A stretch of 64,000 nt of DNA from positions 496,001-560,000 of the forward strand of contig NZ_JAHKKG010000002.1 of the NCBI RefSeq assembly GCF_018829635.1. The letters run 5' to 3'. The DNA comes from Paractinoplanes bogorensis. Lineage in GTDB: Bacteria; Actinomycetota; Actinomycetes; Mycobacteriales; Micromonosporaceae. The position numbers and the translations under genes are program-made. The notes beneath the pieces were generated by a model. The model was not told where the DNA came from. It saw only the letters and a program-made list of their open reading frames with translations, and ran no database searches. Of the stretch, positions 27,192-35,333 are shown in pieces (the stretch's first letter is position 1; each line of letters begins with the position of its first letter).

Positions 27192-27977
27192 TCAGCCGAT
27201 AGGCAGCTGGACCGATCGGGGGTCGACGGTCGAGATGCCGGCGGCGGTGTGCACCTCGAGCCGACTGCCGGTGGGCTCGCCGCGATCGCTGGGCCACCAC
27301 ACACCCCAGATTCCGCCGCGGAGGGTCGCGGTCACCCGCAGACCGTTGGCCAGCACCAGGTCGACACCGGTGACATCGGCGCCGCTGAGGCCGTAGAGCT
27401 GATACGCCTGAAGCTCCCCGCGGGCCGGGGCCGGAGTCGCCTCGACGTTGCCGCCGAGCACCAGCACCGCACGGCCCCTCGGTTCGGTGAAAGGCTTGTC
27501 CGAGACCGTGCTCCACATGCTGTTGAGGTCGTCGGACTTCAACCCGGACAGCGCGATCAACGGATCGGCCGCCGTGCCGCTACCCATCGACACGTCCACG
27601 CAGTAGGTGAATCCACCCCGCCGGTCGACCAGCACCTCACGGCGGGCCGCCGCGGCCCGCCCGGCCGGCACCCCCTCGATCCCCACCCCGCCGACGCCGA
27701 GGTCGCTGCATTTCGACGCCCACTTCTCGATATCCTCGTCCGGAGCCGTCAACGGAGGAGCCGCCTGCGGAACGGCCGTCCAGGGCCCGTGGTCAGCCGG
27801 CCGATCGGGATAGGTCGCAACGCCCACCGCCCCCGTCCCGACAACGGCCACGGCCAGTGCGCCGGCCAGCGCCATCCGGTGCCTTGTCGGTGCCGGGCCA
27901 GCGGCTGCCTCAGCCATCACCATGTGCCGGATTTGGGCCCGGCGCCGCGGGTCCAGCCGACTCTGCAGCTCAGTCAT
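27192..27977 (-). CDS. Membrane protein coupled to the ECF sigma factor (possible sigma partner)
   Basis: 261 residues from the ATG at 27977, which has a GGAGA 4 bases upstream and overlaps the sigma-factor stop as ATGA. A basic N-terminus (MTELQSRLDPRRRAQIRHMV) is followed by one membrane span at about 36-54 and a roughly 200-residue outer domain with two Cys. No zinc-binding anti-sigma HxxxCxxC motif is visible. Coupling to the sigma gene suggests a regulator or sensor of it, but the sequence does not prove anti-sigma activity. Confidence 0.7.
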   Translation of the reverse strand: MTELQSRLDPRRRAQIRHMVMAEAAAGPAPTRHRMALAGALAVAVVGTGAVGVATYPDRPADHGPWTAVPQAAPPLTAPDEDIEKWASKCSDLGVGGVGIEGVPAGRAAAARREVLVDRRGGFTYCVDVSMGSGTAADPLIALSGLKSDDLNSMWSTVSDKPFTEPRGRAVLVLGGNVEATPAPARGELQAYQLYGLSGADVTGVDLVLANGLRVTATLRGGIWGVWWPSDRGEPTGSRLEVHTAAGISTVDPRSVQLPIG

Positions 27978-28630
27978 GTCGTCTCCTGTCGTCGAGCCAC
28001 GTTGTCGCACGGAACCGAGGCCGCATCCGCCTCAGCCGTCGTCTCGACAGCCGCGCTCTCGGTTGCTGCGCTCTCGGTTGCCGTTCCAAGGCGGGATCGC
28101 GCGCGGGCCAGCCGGGAACGGACCGTGCCGACGGGGACGCCGAGCGCGACCGCGGCCTCGGTATAGCTCAGGCCCTGCCAGACGCAGAGCACCAGCACGT
28201 CACGGTCGGCCGGTCTCAGCTTCTCCAGGGCGGCCCGCACTCGGGCTATGTGCCGTTCGTCGTCGAGCCGGGCGGCCACCTCGTCGGCGTGATCGGGGGC
28301 GGCCGGTGCGGACGGCAGCCGGTCGAGCGCCCGCCGATGTCGCCGGGCTGTGCGCCAGCGGTGTTGCATGGTCCGGCGGGCGATGCCGTACAGCCAGGGC
28401 AACGCATTGCCGTCGATCAACTCGACGTCGTCCCGCCGCCGCCACGCCTCGAGGAACACGATCGACACCAGGTCGTCGGCCGCGTCGACCGACCCGAGCC
28501 GACGCGCGCAGAAGGCCCGGACCGCTTCGGCATACCGATCAAAAATCACACCGAAACACTCGGCGTCACCGGCACGCGCCCGCTGCCACAGCTCGTCGTC
28601 TGTGTGGATCCCGTCGGCCGTGTCGCTCAC
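27974..28630 (-). CDS. ECF-type RNA polymerase sigma factor
   Basis: 218 residues, GTG start. Region 2 covers about 30-95 (AEAVRAFCARRLGSVDAADDLVSIVFLEAWRRR, then LPWLYGIARRTMQHRWR) and region 4 about 140-190 (LRPADRDVLVLCVWQGLSYTEAAVALGVPVGTVRSRLARARSRL split by a helix-turn-helix). The C-terminal tail holds a short TESAATESAA duplication encoded by a 15-base direct repeat, beyond the core fold. It would direct transcription under an unknown envelope signal sensed by the coupled membrane protein. Confidence 0.92.
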   Translation of the reverse strand: MSDTADGIHTDDELWQRARAGDAECFGVIFDRYAEAVRAFCARRLGSVDAADDLVSIVFLEAWRRRDDVELIDGNALPWLYGIARRTMQHRWRTARRHRRALDRLPSAPAAPDHADEVAARLDDERHIARVRAALEKLRPADRDVLVLCVWQGLSYTEAAVALGVPVGTVRSRLARARSRLGTATESAATESAAVETTAEADAASVPCDNVARRQETT

Positions 28631-29200
28631 ACCCTCTTATGACCGCAGCGGCCCCGGAGTTCCCACATTCCGGCGACTTTCTTATGGCGCAGCAATGCCG
28701 CCCGGCACGACAGCCACCGCCATTGACGCGACTCCACTGCTGGCATGAGAACCGCCGCCGACACGAGAGCACGAGAGAGCAACCGCCAATGGCACGCGCA
28801 ACCGTCGTGAACTCAGGAAGTTCCTTCAACGACCGCTGCCGGCACGACAGCCACCGACCGACAACCGGCCCTCGCAAGAGAACAGCATCCAGCCACGCGT
28901 CATAGAGAACCACCAACTCAACAAGACGACATCCGACCCTGGTGACACCAACCTGCCCCAGCACAACGCCGACCAGCCCTGGCACGACAGCATCCCGCCC
29001 AGCACAACTCCGACCGACCTGCCGGTCGTGCGTGGCTCGGCGCTCGAGGCGCTCGAGGGCGACAAAGGAGTGGCCCGCCAAGCTCCTCGAGCTGGTCCCG
29101 GCACGACAGCATCCAGCCCAGCACAACGTCGACCTGGCACGAACAGCACCCAGCCGCACACCGACCGACCGGCCCACTTCATGGCGGCGACCGCCGCCAG
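28631..29200. repeat. Gene-free stretch with dispersed degenerate repeats
   Basis: No credible gene in about 570 bases; frames exist on both strands but encode low-complexity sequence. GGCACGACAGC recurs at 28704, 28841, 28981 and 29100, and an 18-base CCCAGCACAAC-type element followed by CGACC recurs at 28957, 28998 and 29117, the two elements alternating in the second half. This suggests an expanded and decayed repeat array rather than coding DNA. Confidence 0.6.
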
Positions 29201-29420
29201 CCAGGCGGAGCCGCCGGTCAGGCGGAGCCGCCGGTCAGGCGGAGCCGCCGGTCAGGCGGAGCCGCCGGTCAGGCGGAGCCGCCGGTCAGGCGCAACCGCC
29301 GGTCAGGCGCAACCGCCGGTCAGGCGCAACCGCCGACACAGCCGCCGGTCAGGCGCAGCGCCACCGGTCAGGCGCAGCGCCACCGGTCAGGCGCAGCGCC
29401 GCCGGTCAGGCGCAGTCGCC
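29201..29420. repeat. 17/19-bp tandem array copying the marP stop region
   Basis: A partial unit at 29201-29215, then seven 17-bp units (29216-29334; GGTCAGGCGGAGCCGCC, changing to GGTCAGGCGCAACCGCC), a 12-base break, three 19-bp units (29347-29403) and a last 17-bp unit (29404-29420). That last unit is the 3' end of marP: on the minus strand it reads GGC GAC TGC GCC TGA CC, i.e. Gly-Asp-Cys-Ala-stop. The array therefore looks like a repeated copying of the gene's final codons into downstream DNA. Confidence 0.85.
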
Positions 29421-30578
29421 GGTGCGTACTCCGCGGGTGCGGGACTCGCCGGCCTGGGCCACCGGTGCCGCTTCGGCCGCGGTCAGGGCGAAGCCCGTGT
29501 TCTTGTCGTCGGCCGCCGCGGCGAAGATCACGCCCAGCACCTGGCCGTTCGTGGTGATCAGGGGGCCGCCCGAGTTGCCGCTGCGGACCAGCGAACGGAT
29601 CGTGTAGATCTCGCGCGTCACGTCGCCCGAGTCGTAGATGTCGGGGCCGGTGATGCGGCCGACGTCGCGGACGCGGGCGGACTGCGCGTCGTACGGACCG
29701 TCCTGCGGATAGCCCAGCACGATCGCGCTCGCCCCGGTCGCCGCCTTCTTCGTCACGAACGGCATCACCGGCGAGGTCAGGTCGGGCACGTAGAGCACCG
29801 CCAGGTCGCGGTCGGGGTCGTAGACGACGACCGTCGCGTCGAGGCGGCGGCCGTTCACCTCGACCTCGGTCTCGCGGGTGCCGGCGACGACGTGCGCGTT
29901 GGTCATCACCCGTTCCTGGGCGTAGACGAAGCCGGACCCCTCGATGCGCCGCGAGCAGCTCGGCGCCGTGCCCAGCACCTTGATGACCGAGCGCTTCGAC
30001 TTCTGGACGATCTGCGAGCCCTTGAGCGCCGGGTCGGGTGCCGCCACCTCTTTGGCATCGGTCGGGGTGAGGCCGCCGAACACGTCGGGGAAGCCGCTGG
30101 TGTCGAGCGTGTCGCGCAGCGCCGACGACAGCGCCTGCGCCTGGTCGGGCATCACGCTGTTGATCCCGCCGAGGATGGCGCTCTCGCGGACCTCCTTGTT
30201 GAGCGCCGGGAACGGCGTCGAGCCCAGCGGCACCGCGATCAGCCAGGCCACCAGCAGCACCGCGACCAGCGAGATGGCGGCGCCGCCGGCATCGTCGAGC
30301 CGTTGCAGTGGGCGGCTCTGGATGGCCCGCCGCAGGTGGGTGCCGAGCCAGCCGGCCAGGGTCTGCCCGAGGACGGCGAGCGCGAAGATCGTCACCAGCG
30401 ACACGACGAGCCGGGCCGTCGGGTCGGTGAAGCGGTCGGCGATCAGCGGGCCGACCTGCAGACCGATGAGCACTCCGCTGAAGAAGCCGCCGAACGAGAG
30501 CGCGCCGATGACGAAGCCCTGGCGGTAACCGCTGATCGCAAAGACCAGCATGAGCAGGATCAGGATGCCATCGACCAC
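29406..30578 (-). CDS. marP: MarP-like periplasmic serine protease with CvpA-type membrane domain
   Basis: 390 residues, GTG start. Four hydrophobic segments in the first 130 residues form a CvpA-like domain; the outer chymotrypsin-fold protease has His in TNAHVV, Asp in DRDLAVL and Ser in RSGNSGGPL. Cys in APSCSRR and the C-terminal GDCA could form the disulfide known in mycobacterial MarP, which is needed for acid resistance. Gene order with nudix, tlpA-like and nth matches Rv3671c-Rv3674c from memory. Both ends of the gene are duplicated in adjacent tandem arrays (29201-29420, 30588-30660). Confidence 0.93.
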   Translation of the reverse strand: MVDGILILLMLVFAISGYRQGFVIGALSFGGFFSGVLIGLQVGPLIADRFTDPTARLVVSLVTIFALAVLGQTLAGWLGTHLRRAIQSRPLQRLDDAGGAAISLVAVLLVAWLIAVPLGSTPFPALNKEVRESAILGGINSVMPDQAQALSSALRDTLDTSGFPDVFGGLTPTDAKEVAAPDPALKGSQIVQKSKRSVIKVLGTAPSCSRRIEGSGFVYAQERVMTNAHVVAGTRETEVEVNGRRLDATVVVYDPDRDLAVLYVPDLTSPVMPFVTKKAATGASAIVLGYPQDGPYDAQSARVRDVGRITGPDIYDSGDVTREIYTIRSLVRSGNSGGPLITTNGQVLGVIFAAAADDKNTGFALTAAEAAPVAQAGESRTRGVRTGDCA

Positions 30579-30587
30579 GGACCCTCA

Positions 30588-30660
30588 CCCAGCGTAGGAA
30601 TCGACAACGGACACGAGCCCAGCGTAGAGATCGACAACGGACACAGACCCAGCGTAGAGG
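30588..30660. repeat. 30-bp direct repeats resembling the marP start region
   Basis: Two full 30-bp units (30588-30617, 30618-30647) differing at a few positions and a partial third (30648-30660). On the minus strand each unit aligns to the sequence across the marP GTG start at about 24 of 28 positions, with GTT in place of the GTG. The array lies between the nudix stop and marP. Confidence 0.8.
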
Positions 30661-30711
30661 CGCGGGGCCACTGACCGATCGCGGCCGAACCGCGGCCCAG
30701 TCCCAACGCGG

Positions 30712-31419
30712 TCACGGCAGCACCTCGTCGGGGGCGCCACCTCGGGCGGCGGGCACCGGAGCGCTCGCGTCCGGCAGGTCGACCAGCGCGCCCGGCTCCC
30801 ACGGTTTGGCCCAGCCCGCCATGTCGAGCAATGTCGAGATCACCCCTGCCGTGAAGCCCCAGACGAGCAGTCCCCGAACTGCGAAGGCTGGACCGATCCA
30901 GCCGCTGGGGTGCCGCACCCGAATACGGTTCTGCGGGTCGACGAGTTCACCGATCGGCAACCTCGCCACGTGCGCCACCTCGGCCGGCTGATTGGGGCTG
31001 ACCGGATGCGGGCGCCGCCACCAGGCCAGCACGGGCGTGACCACGAACGAGCTGACCGGGATGTAGAGGTCGGGCAGCAGCGCGAGCGGCTCGGCGCTGG
31101 CCGGGTCGAGGCCGACCTCCTCGTTCGCCTCGCGCAGCGCGGTGGCCACGGCGTCGGCGTCCTCGGGGTCGGTGCCGCCACCGGGGAAAGCGGGCTGCCC
31201 GGCGTGGTTACGCATGGTCGCGGCCCGCTGGAGCACCAGCAGGTCGGGGCCCGACTCGCCCTCGCCCAGCAGCACCAGGACGGCGCTGGGCCGACCACCA
31301 CCGACGGGTGGGCGCAGCGTCGTGAAGTCTTCGGTGCGGCAGTCGCCGGCCCGGGTCAGCAGCGGTTCGAACCACGACGGCAGCCCGTCCGGCCGCGCGA
31401 TCACCCGTCCCTGGCTCAC
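30712..31419 (-). CDS. Nudix hydrolase, CoA pyrophosphatase-like
   Basis: 235 residues from a GTG at 31419 that overlaps the tlpA stop (GTGA). The Nudix box is seen as GGGTDPEDADAVATALREANEEVGL split over the catalytic REANEEVG core, preceded by RNHAGQPAFPGG as in CoA/acyl-CoA diphosphatases. Likely hydrolyses CoA or a related nucleotide diphosphate in the cytosol. Part of the conserved marP-nudix-tlpA-nth run. Confidence 0.9.
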   Translation of the reverse strand: MSQGRVIARPDGLPSWFEPLLTRAGDCRTEDFTTLRPPVGGGRPSAVLVLLGEGESGPDLLVLQRAATMRNHAGQPAFPGGGTDPEDADAVATALREANEEVGLDPASAEPLALLPDLYIPVSSFVVTPVLAWWRRPHPVSPNQPAEVAHVARLPIGELVDPQNRIRVRHPSGWIGPAFAVRGLLVWGFTAGVISTLLDMAGWAKPWEPGALVDLPDASAPVPAARGGAPDEVLP

Positions 31420-32222
31420 GGCGTCACCGTCACGCCGGTGTGTTTGCGCACCTGCTCGGCGAGGCCTTCGGCGTCGAGGGGCAACGGGTGCACATATGAC
31501 TTGCCGTTCGCGTCGAGGAAGACGGTGACCGGCAGGTTGATCCGGCCCAGGGAGTTGAGCAGGGTGCTCTTCTCGTCGAACAGGGTCGGCATGCGCACGC
31601 CGGCGTCGCCCGCGAACGAGGCGCCCTTGTCCCGGGTGTCGCCGGTGTCGACTCCCACCACGGTGAGCTTGCCCTGCGCGTTGTCGGCCAGGCTCTGCAT
31701 CACCGGCAGCTCGGCCCGGCACGGCCCGCACCAGGACGCCCACATGTTGATCACGGCGGGCCCGCGCAGCGATCGCAACGACACCTGGTCGTCTCCGTCG
31801 AAGCACGGCAGCGCCAAATCCGGTAAGTCGGAAATGGCGGACGGGGCCGACGGAGCGGTAGAGGGAGGCGGCGAGGTCAACGCGGAACAGTCCGCGAACG
31901 GCGAGGCCACGGCCGGCTCATCACCGGAGCAGGCCGCGATGCCCCCGACAAACAGCACCGCCAGCGGTGCCGCGATCACCGAGCGGACGACAGGACGCAG
32001 TCGCGACGGCCGCGCCAACGACCGAACAACACCCAGCCACGAACGCCACAGGCGAGGAGGCAGACCAGCCGAACCAGCGACACAAAGCCGGCGAGCAGCG
32101 GAAGGAAGGCCCGCCGCGGAAGGAGAACCCACCGCGGGACGAAGGCCCGCCACGGAGGGGACGTGAGCCGCGGGACGAAGGCGCGAGAGCCAGGCAGCGG
32201 CGAGCCGCCGCGGGAGCGTCAC
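31416..32222 (-). CDS. TlpA/ResA-like thioredoxin-fold lipoprotein with expanded N-terminus
   Basis: The outer domain (about 125-268) has the redox motif [13 protein letters not shown] and is anchored by a lipobox FVGGIAAC near residue 97, so it is an extracytoplasmic thiol-disulfide reductase. The GTG at 32222 overlaps the nth stop (GTGA), giving 268 residues but placing about 80 residues ahead of the signal sequence. Part of that extension is three 18-bp tandem repeats (32103-32156). Internal starts just before the signal are therefore possible; the true start is uncertain. Confidence 0.82.
   Translation of the reverse strand: MTLPRRLAAAWLSRLRPAAHVPSVAGLRPAVGSPSAAGLPSAARRLCVAGSAGLPPRLWRSWLGVVRSLARPSRLRPVVRSVIAAPLAVLFVGGIAACSGDEPAVASPFADCSALTSPPPSTAPSAPSAISDLPDLALPCFDGDDQVSLRSLRGPAVINMWASWCGPCRAELPVMQSLADNAQGKLTVVGVDTGDTRDKGASFAGDAGVRMPTLFDEKSTLLNSLGRINLPVTVFLDANGKSYVHPLPLDAEGLAEQVRKHTGVTVTP
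32103..32156 (-). repeat. Three 18-bp tandem repeats in the 5' part of the tlpA-like gene
   Basis: Units at 32139-32156, 32121-32138 and 32103-32120 (minus-strand order), each encoding six residues of the pattern S/P-A/V-A/V-G-L/S-P/R. They lie between the overlapping start and the signal peptide, in a low-complexity GC-rich stretch. Confidence 0.7.
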
Positions 32223-33025
32223 GGAACGTCCGGCGCGGCGACCGCCGCGGCCGGAACGAGCGCCGGATCGACCCCGGCGGCCACCGCCAGCTCACGAGCC
32301 CGCGGCCCCTTGAGCAGCTTGGCCGCCGCGGCCGCCTCGGTCGGCCCGGTGCCGTAGGACGGGCACATCGAGGCCAGCGTGCACGCCCCACAGGCCGGCT
32401 TGCGGGCGTGGCACACGCGCCGGCCATGGAAGATCACCCGGTGCGACAGCATGGTCCAGTCGCGCTTCTCGATCAGATCGGCGACCAGGAACTCGATCTT
32501 GACGGGGTCTTCCTCGGTCACCCAGCCGAAGCGGTTGGTCAGGCGCCGGAAGTGGGTGTCGACGGTGATGCCGGGGACGTCGAACGCGTTGCCCAGGATC
32601 ACGTTGGCCGTCTTGCGGCCGATGCCGGGCAGGGCGACCAGCTCGGCCAGCGTGGCCGGCAGCACCCCGCCGTGCCGCTCGATCAGCGCCTGCCCCAGTT
32701 TGATCAGCGAGTCGGTCTTGGCCCGGAAGAAGCCGGTGGGCTTGAGCAGCGTCTCGAGCGCGGAACGATCGGCGGCCGCGTAGTCGTCGGCGGTCTGATA
32801 GAGCTTGAACAGCTCGGGGGTGACCTGGTTGACCCGGACGTCGGTGGTCTGGGCCGACAGAATCGTGGCCACGGCCAGCTCGAGCGGGGTGGTGAAGTCG
32901 AGCTCGCAGTGCGCGTCGGGATGCGTCTCGGCCAGGACGCGGGCCATCTTGCGCGCCCGCCGCTTGCGCCCGATGGGCGTTTCCGCCGCGAACCGTTTCG
33001 CCGAACGCGTCACCACCGAAGTCAC
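32219..33025 (-). CDS. nth: Endonuclease III
   Basis: Base-excision repair glycosylase/AP lyase for oxidised pyrimidines. The helix-hairpin-helix [13 protein letters not shown] holds the catalytic Lys, [10 protein letters not shown] the catalytic Asp, and [17 protein letters not shown] the C-x6-C-x2-C-x5-C iron-sulfur cluster. 268 residues from a GTG at 33025; the conserved core begins near [11 protein letters not shown], so a start up to 26 codons further in is possible. Followed in overlap by the tlpA-like gene, as in mycobacteria. Confidence 0.95.
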   Translation of the reverse strand: MTSVVTRSAKRFAAETPIGRKRRARKMARVLAETHPDAHCELDFTTPLELAVATILSAQTTDVRVNQVTPELFKLYQTADDYAAADRSALETLLKPTGFFRAKTDSLIKLGQALIERHGGVLPATLAELVALPGIGRKTANVILGNAFDVPGITVDTHFRRLTNRFGWVTEEDPVKIEFLVADLIEKRDWTMLSHRVIFHGRRVCHARKPACGACTLASMCPSYGTGPTEAAAAAKLLKGPRARELAVAAGVDPALVPAAAVAAPDVP

Positions 33026-33061
33026 CGCATAAGAGTACGTCGCCCCTACGACAGGTTCCGA

Positions 33062-34240
33062 TCACGCGGACGGGGTGATCGACCCGTCCGATCCGATCTT
33101 GACGCCGGTGTCCGGGAAGTCGGCCGCGGAGAGGTCGGCGACCAGCTTGCGGCCCTGCTCGTCCGAGGCGTCCCGGGTCGGCAGGCCGTTGGAGTTCATG
33201 TACGTCGAGAGCAGCTTGCCGCCCGCGTACGACCCGTCCTGACCGAGCGTGACGTGCAGGATCCCGCCGTATTTGAGCACCCCGCTGCGCGAGAGCGTGC
33301 GCCCGCCGCCCGCGAAGTTGCCCAGGCTGTAGGCGATCAGCTTGCCGTTGTAGAACTCCATGCCCCGCAGCACGTGCGGCCCGTGCCCGACGACCAGGTC
33401 GGCGCCGGCGTCGATGACCGCGTGACTGAACTTGATCGGGTCGCCCCGGTTTTCGCCGTGGAACGTCTCGGTGCCCGGCTTCACGTGCTGCATCCCCGAG
33501 CCCTCGGCGCCCATGTGTACCTGCACGACGACCAGATCGGCCTGCTCCTTGGCCTTCTCGATCACGGACCGGGCCTGGTCGAGATCGATGAGGCTGTTGG
33601 CTCCGGCGTACGAGGAAAAGCCCACGACAGCTACCTTGACCCCGTTGACCTCGGTCACGGTGATCTCGTCGGTGTTGCCGGTGGCCAGGATGCCGGCCTC
33701 GTCGAGCACCGCCCGGGTGTTGCGCGCACCCTGCGTACCGAAGTCCTTGGCGTGGTTGTTGGCGGTGTTGACGAGGTCGAATCCGCCGTCCGAGAGGTGC
33801 TTGACGTACGACGGCGGCGAGCGGAACGCGAAGCAGTTGGACGACCCGGCCCCGCACTTGGAGGCGCCCGTGTTCTCGGTGAGCGGCTGCTCGAGGTTGC
33901 CCATCACCAGATCGGACGCGAGCGACTCCTTGACCGAGTCGAAGAAGCCGTCGCCGTCGGCGGGCGGCATCCGGTTCGGCGCGTTGCTCATCATGATGTC
34001 GCCGGTGGCCGAAAGAGTGACCGTGTTCGCGACCGGGGCGGATTCCTCACGAGGAGCGGAGGGAGACGACGCGGGCGAGGACGAAGGCTGCTGCCAGGAA
34101 GACGCGGAGGACCCGCGGTCTCGGTTCGCAAAAGCGACACTTCCGACGCCAACCGCGGCCAGCACCGCCAGGACAATAGCGACAGTAAGAACAGGTCGCC
34201 CGAAAACGCCCGGACGTCGATGTGGGGGGTGGGAATTCAT
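33062..34240 (-). CDS. CapA/PgsA-family metallophosphatase-like surface protein
   Basis: 392 residues from the ATG at 34240 (31 upstream in-frame codons rejected). One N-terminal membrane span (about 19-38) is followed by a Ser/Pro linker and a calcineurin-like fold: SATGDIMM, MGNLEQPLT, NTANNHAKDFG, VVQVHMGAEG and VVGHGPHVLRG, the CapA signature. Such proteins act outside the membrane in capsule or poly-glutamate-related processes; the substrate here is unknown. Divergent from crp. Confidence 0.9.
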   Translation of the reverse strand: MNSHPPHRRPGVFGRPVLTVAIVLAVLAAVGVGSVAFANRDRGSSASSWQQPSSSPASSPSAPREESAPVANTVTLSATGDIMMSNAPNRMPPADGDGFFDSVKESLASDLVMGNLEQPLTENTGASKCGAGSSNCFAFRSPPSYVKHLSDGGFDLVNTANNHAKDFGTQGARNTRAVLDEAGILATGNTDEITVTEVNGVKVAVVGFSSYAGANSLIDLDQARSVIEKAKEQADLVVVQVHMGAEGSGMQHVKPGTETFHGENRGDPIKFSHAVIDAGADLVVGHGPHVLRGMEFYNGKLIAYSLGNFAGGGRTLSRSGVLKYGGILHVTLGQDGSYAGGKLLSTYMNSNGLPTRDASDEQGRKLVADLSAADFPDTGVKIGSDGSITPSA

Positions 34241-34400
34241 CGATGGCGACGATACCGTCAGGTGGCGACGCGGACGAACCGTCGAAAGGCTTGTCGTTGC
34301 CTCCTCCTGGCGACGAAAAATACTGCCCGTCACGGCGGGACTGGTTACCCTGCGGTATCTAGATCAAGGGGTGCCCGCCCGATTCCCGCCCGCGTGCGCC

Positions 34401-34440
34401 TAGACTGATCGAGCGCAGGCGTTGCGCGTTGTTCGGAGGT
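34401..34440 (+). promoter_or_regulatory. crp promoter -10 candidate and ribosome site
   Basis: TAGACT at 34401-34406 fits an actinobacterial -10 box, and GGAGGT at 34435-34440 lies 7 bases before the crp ATG. A -35 match is weak. Confidence 0.35.
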
Positions 34441-34447
34441 GCGAACG

Positions 34448-35125
34448 ATGGATGAGGTACTGGCGCGCAGCGGGATCTTCCAGGGCGTAGACCCGGAGGC
34501 CGCCGAGGCGCTCGCCAAAGAGATGGACACGGTCGAGGTCCGCAAGGGCGACGTCCTGTTCAACGAGGGCGAGGCCGGTGACAGCCTGTACATCGTGCTG
34601 TCCGGCAAGATCAAGCTCGGCCGGCGTGCGGCCGACGGCCGGCAGAACCTTGTCTCGATCATGGGCCCGTCCGACATGGTCGGCGAGCTCTCCCTCTTCG
34701 ACCCCGGCCCCCGCACGGCGACCGCGACCGCGGTGACCGACGCCCGGATGGCCCGGCTCAAGAAGACGTCGCTGCGCCCATGGCTGAACAACCGGCCCGA
34801 GATCGCCGAGCAGCTGCTCCGCGTGCTCGCCCGCCGGCTCCGGCGCACCAACGACGCCCTGGCCGACCTGATCTTCACCGACGTGCCCGGCCGGGTCGCG
34901 AAGAACCTTCTGCAGATGGCCGGCCGGTTCGGCACCCGCGACGGTGGTGTGCTGCGCGTCACGCACGACCTCACCCAGGAGGAGCTGGCTCAGCTCGTCG
35001 GGGCGTCCCGCGAGACGGTGAACAAGGCGCTGGCCGACTTCGCCTCGCGAGCCTGGCTGCGGCTGGACGGCAAGAGCGTGATCATCCTCGACCCGGAGCG
35101 TCTCGCGCGGCGCGCTCGCGTCTGA
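34448..35125 (+). CDS. crp: Crp/Fnr-family transcriptional regulator (mycobacterial Crp-like)
   Basis: 225 residues from an ATG 7 bases after GGAGGT. The cyclic-nucleotide domain (about 1-115) shows [18 protein letters not shown] and the phosphate-binding cassette [19 protein letters not shown] with the conserved Glu and Arg. The C-terminal helix-turn-helix is [23 protein letters not shown]. Sequence and order after nth match the cAMP receptor Rv3676 from memory. An adenylate cyclase-like gene lies 4.5 kb downstream and a Crp-type site precedes hpt. A strong hairpin follows. Confidence 0.93.
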   Translation: MDEVLARSGIFQGVDPEAAEALAKEMDTVEVRKGDVLFNEGEAGDSLYIVLSGKIKLGRRAADGRQNLVSIMGPSDMVGELSLFDPGPRTATATAVTDARMARLKKTSLRPWLNNRPEIAEQLLRVLARRLRRTNDALADLIFTDVPGRVAKNLLQMAGRFGTRDGGVLRVTHDLTQEELAQLVGASRETVNKALADFASRAWLRLDGKSVIILDPERLARRARV

Positions 35126-35142
35126 CCTGGATTGACTGAAAA

Positions 35143-35167
35143 GGGGCCGTCTCGTCGAGACGGCCCC
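35143..35167. terminator. Perfect hairpin after crp
   Basis: GGGGCCGTCTC-GTC-GAGACGGCCCC, an 11-bp perfect stem with a 3-base loop, 18 bases past the crp stop, flanked by short A runs. Confidence 0.8.
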
Positions 35168-35234
35168 TAAAAGTCGTCCTTTACCCCACGAAAAGCGGAC
35201 AAACCACCCTCTTTAGCATCCGTGTCGCACCTGC

Positions 35235-35261
35235 TTGACCACTCGTTACGGAGGTGGTCGA
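35235..35261. promoter_or_regulatory. Inverted repeat upstream of the carboxylase operon
   Basis: TTGACCAC (35235-35242) and GTGGTCGA (35254-35261) are inverted (7 of 8) over an 11-base spacer. The left arm contains TTGACC, a -35-like hexamer, so a repressor could act here. Confidence 0.35.
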
Positions 35262-35333
35262 GAGGCACCGGCGGATACGAGAGGGCGCGGCTTTGAACAT
35301 GGTGGGGGGCGTACAGCGCATCGGGGTGCCGAC

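Noticed and set aside
26951..27202. 83-residue plus-strand frame after mycP
   Set aside because: No ribosome site, atypical composition, runs into the end of a minus-strand gene.
28566..29182. Cys/Arg-rich minus-strand frames in the repeat stretch
   Set aside because: Products of the repeated GTTGTGCTGGG and GCTGTCGTGCC elements; no coherent protein features.
29201..29420. CRISPR array
   Set aside because: Units are contiguous 17/19-bp copies without spacers and no cas genes are nearby.
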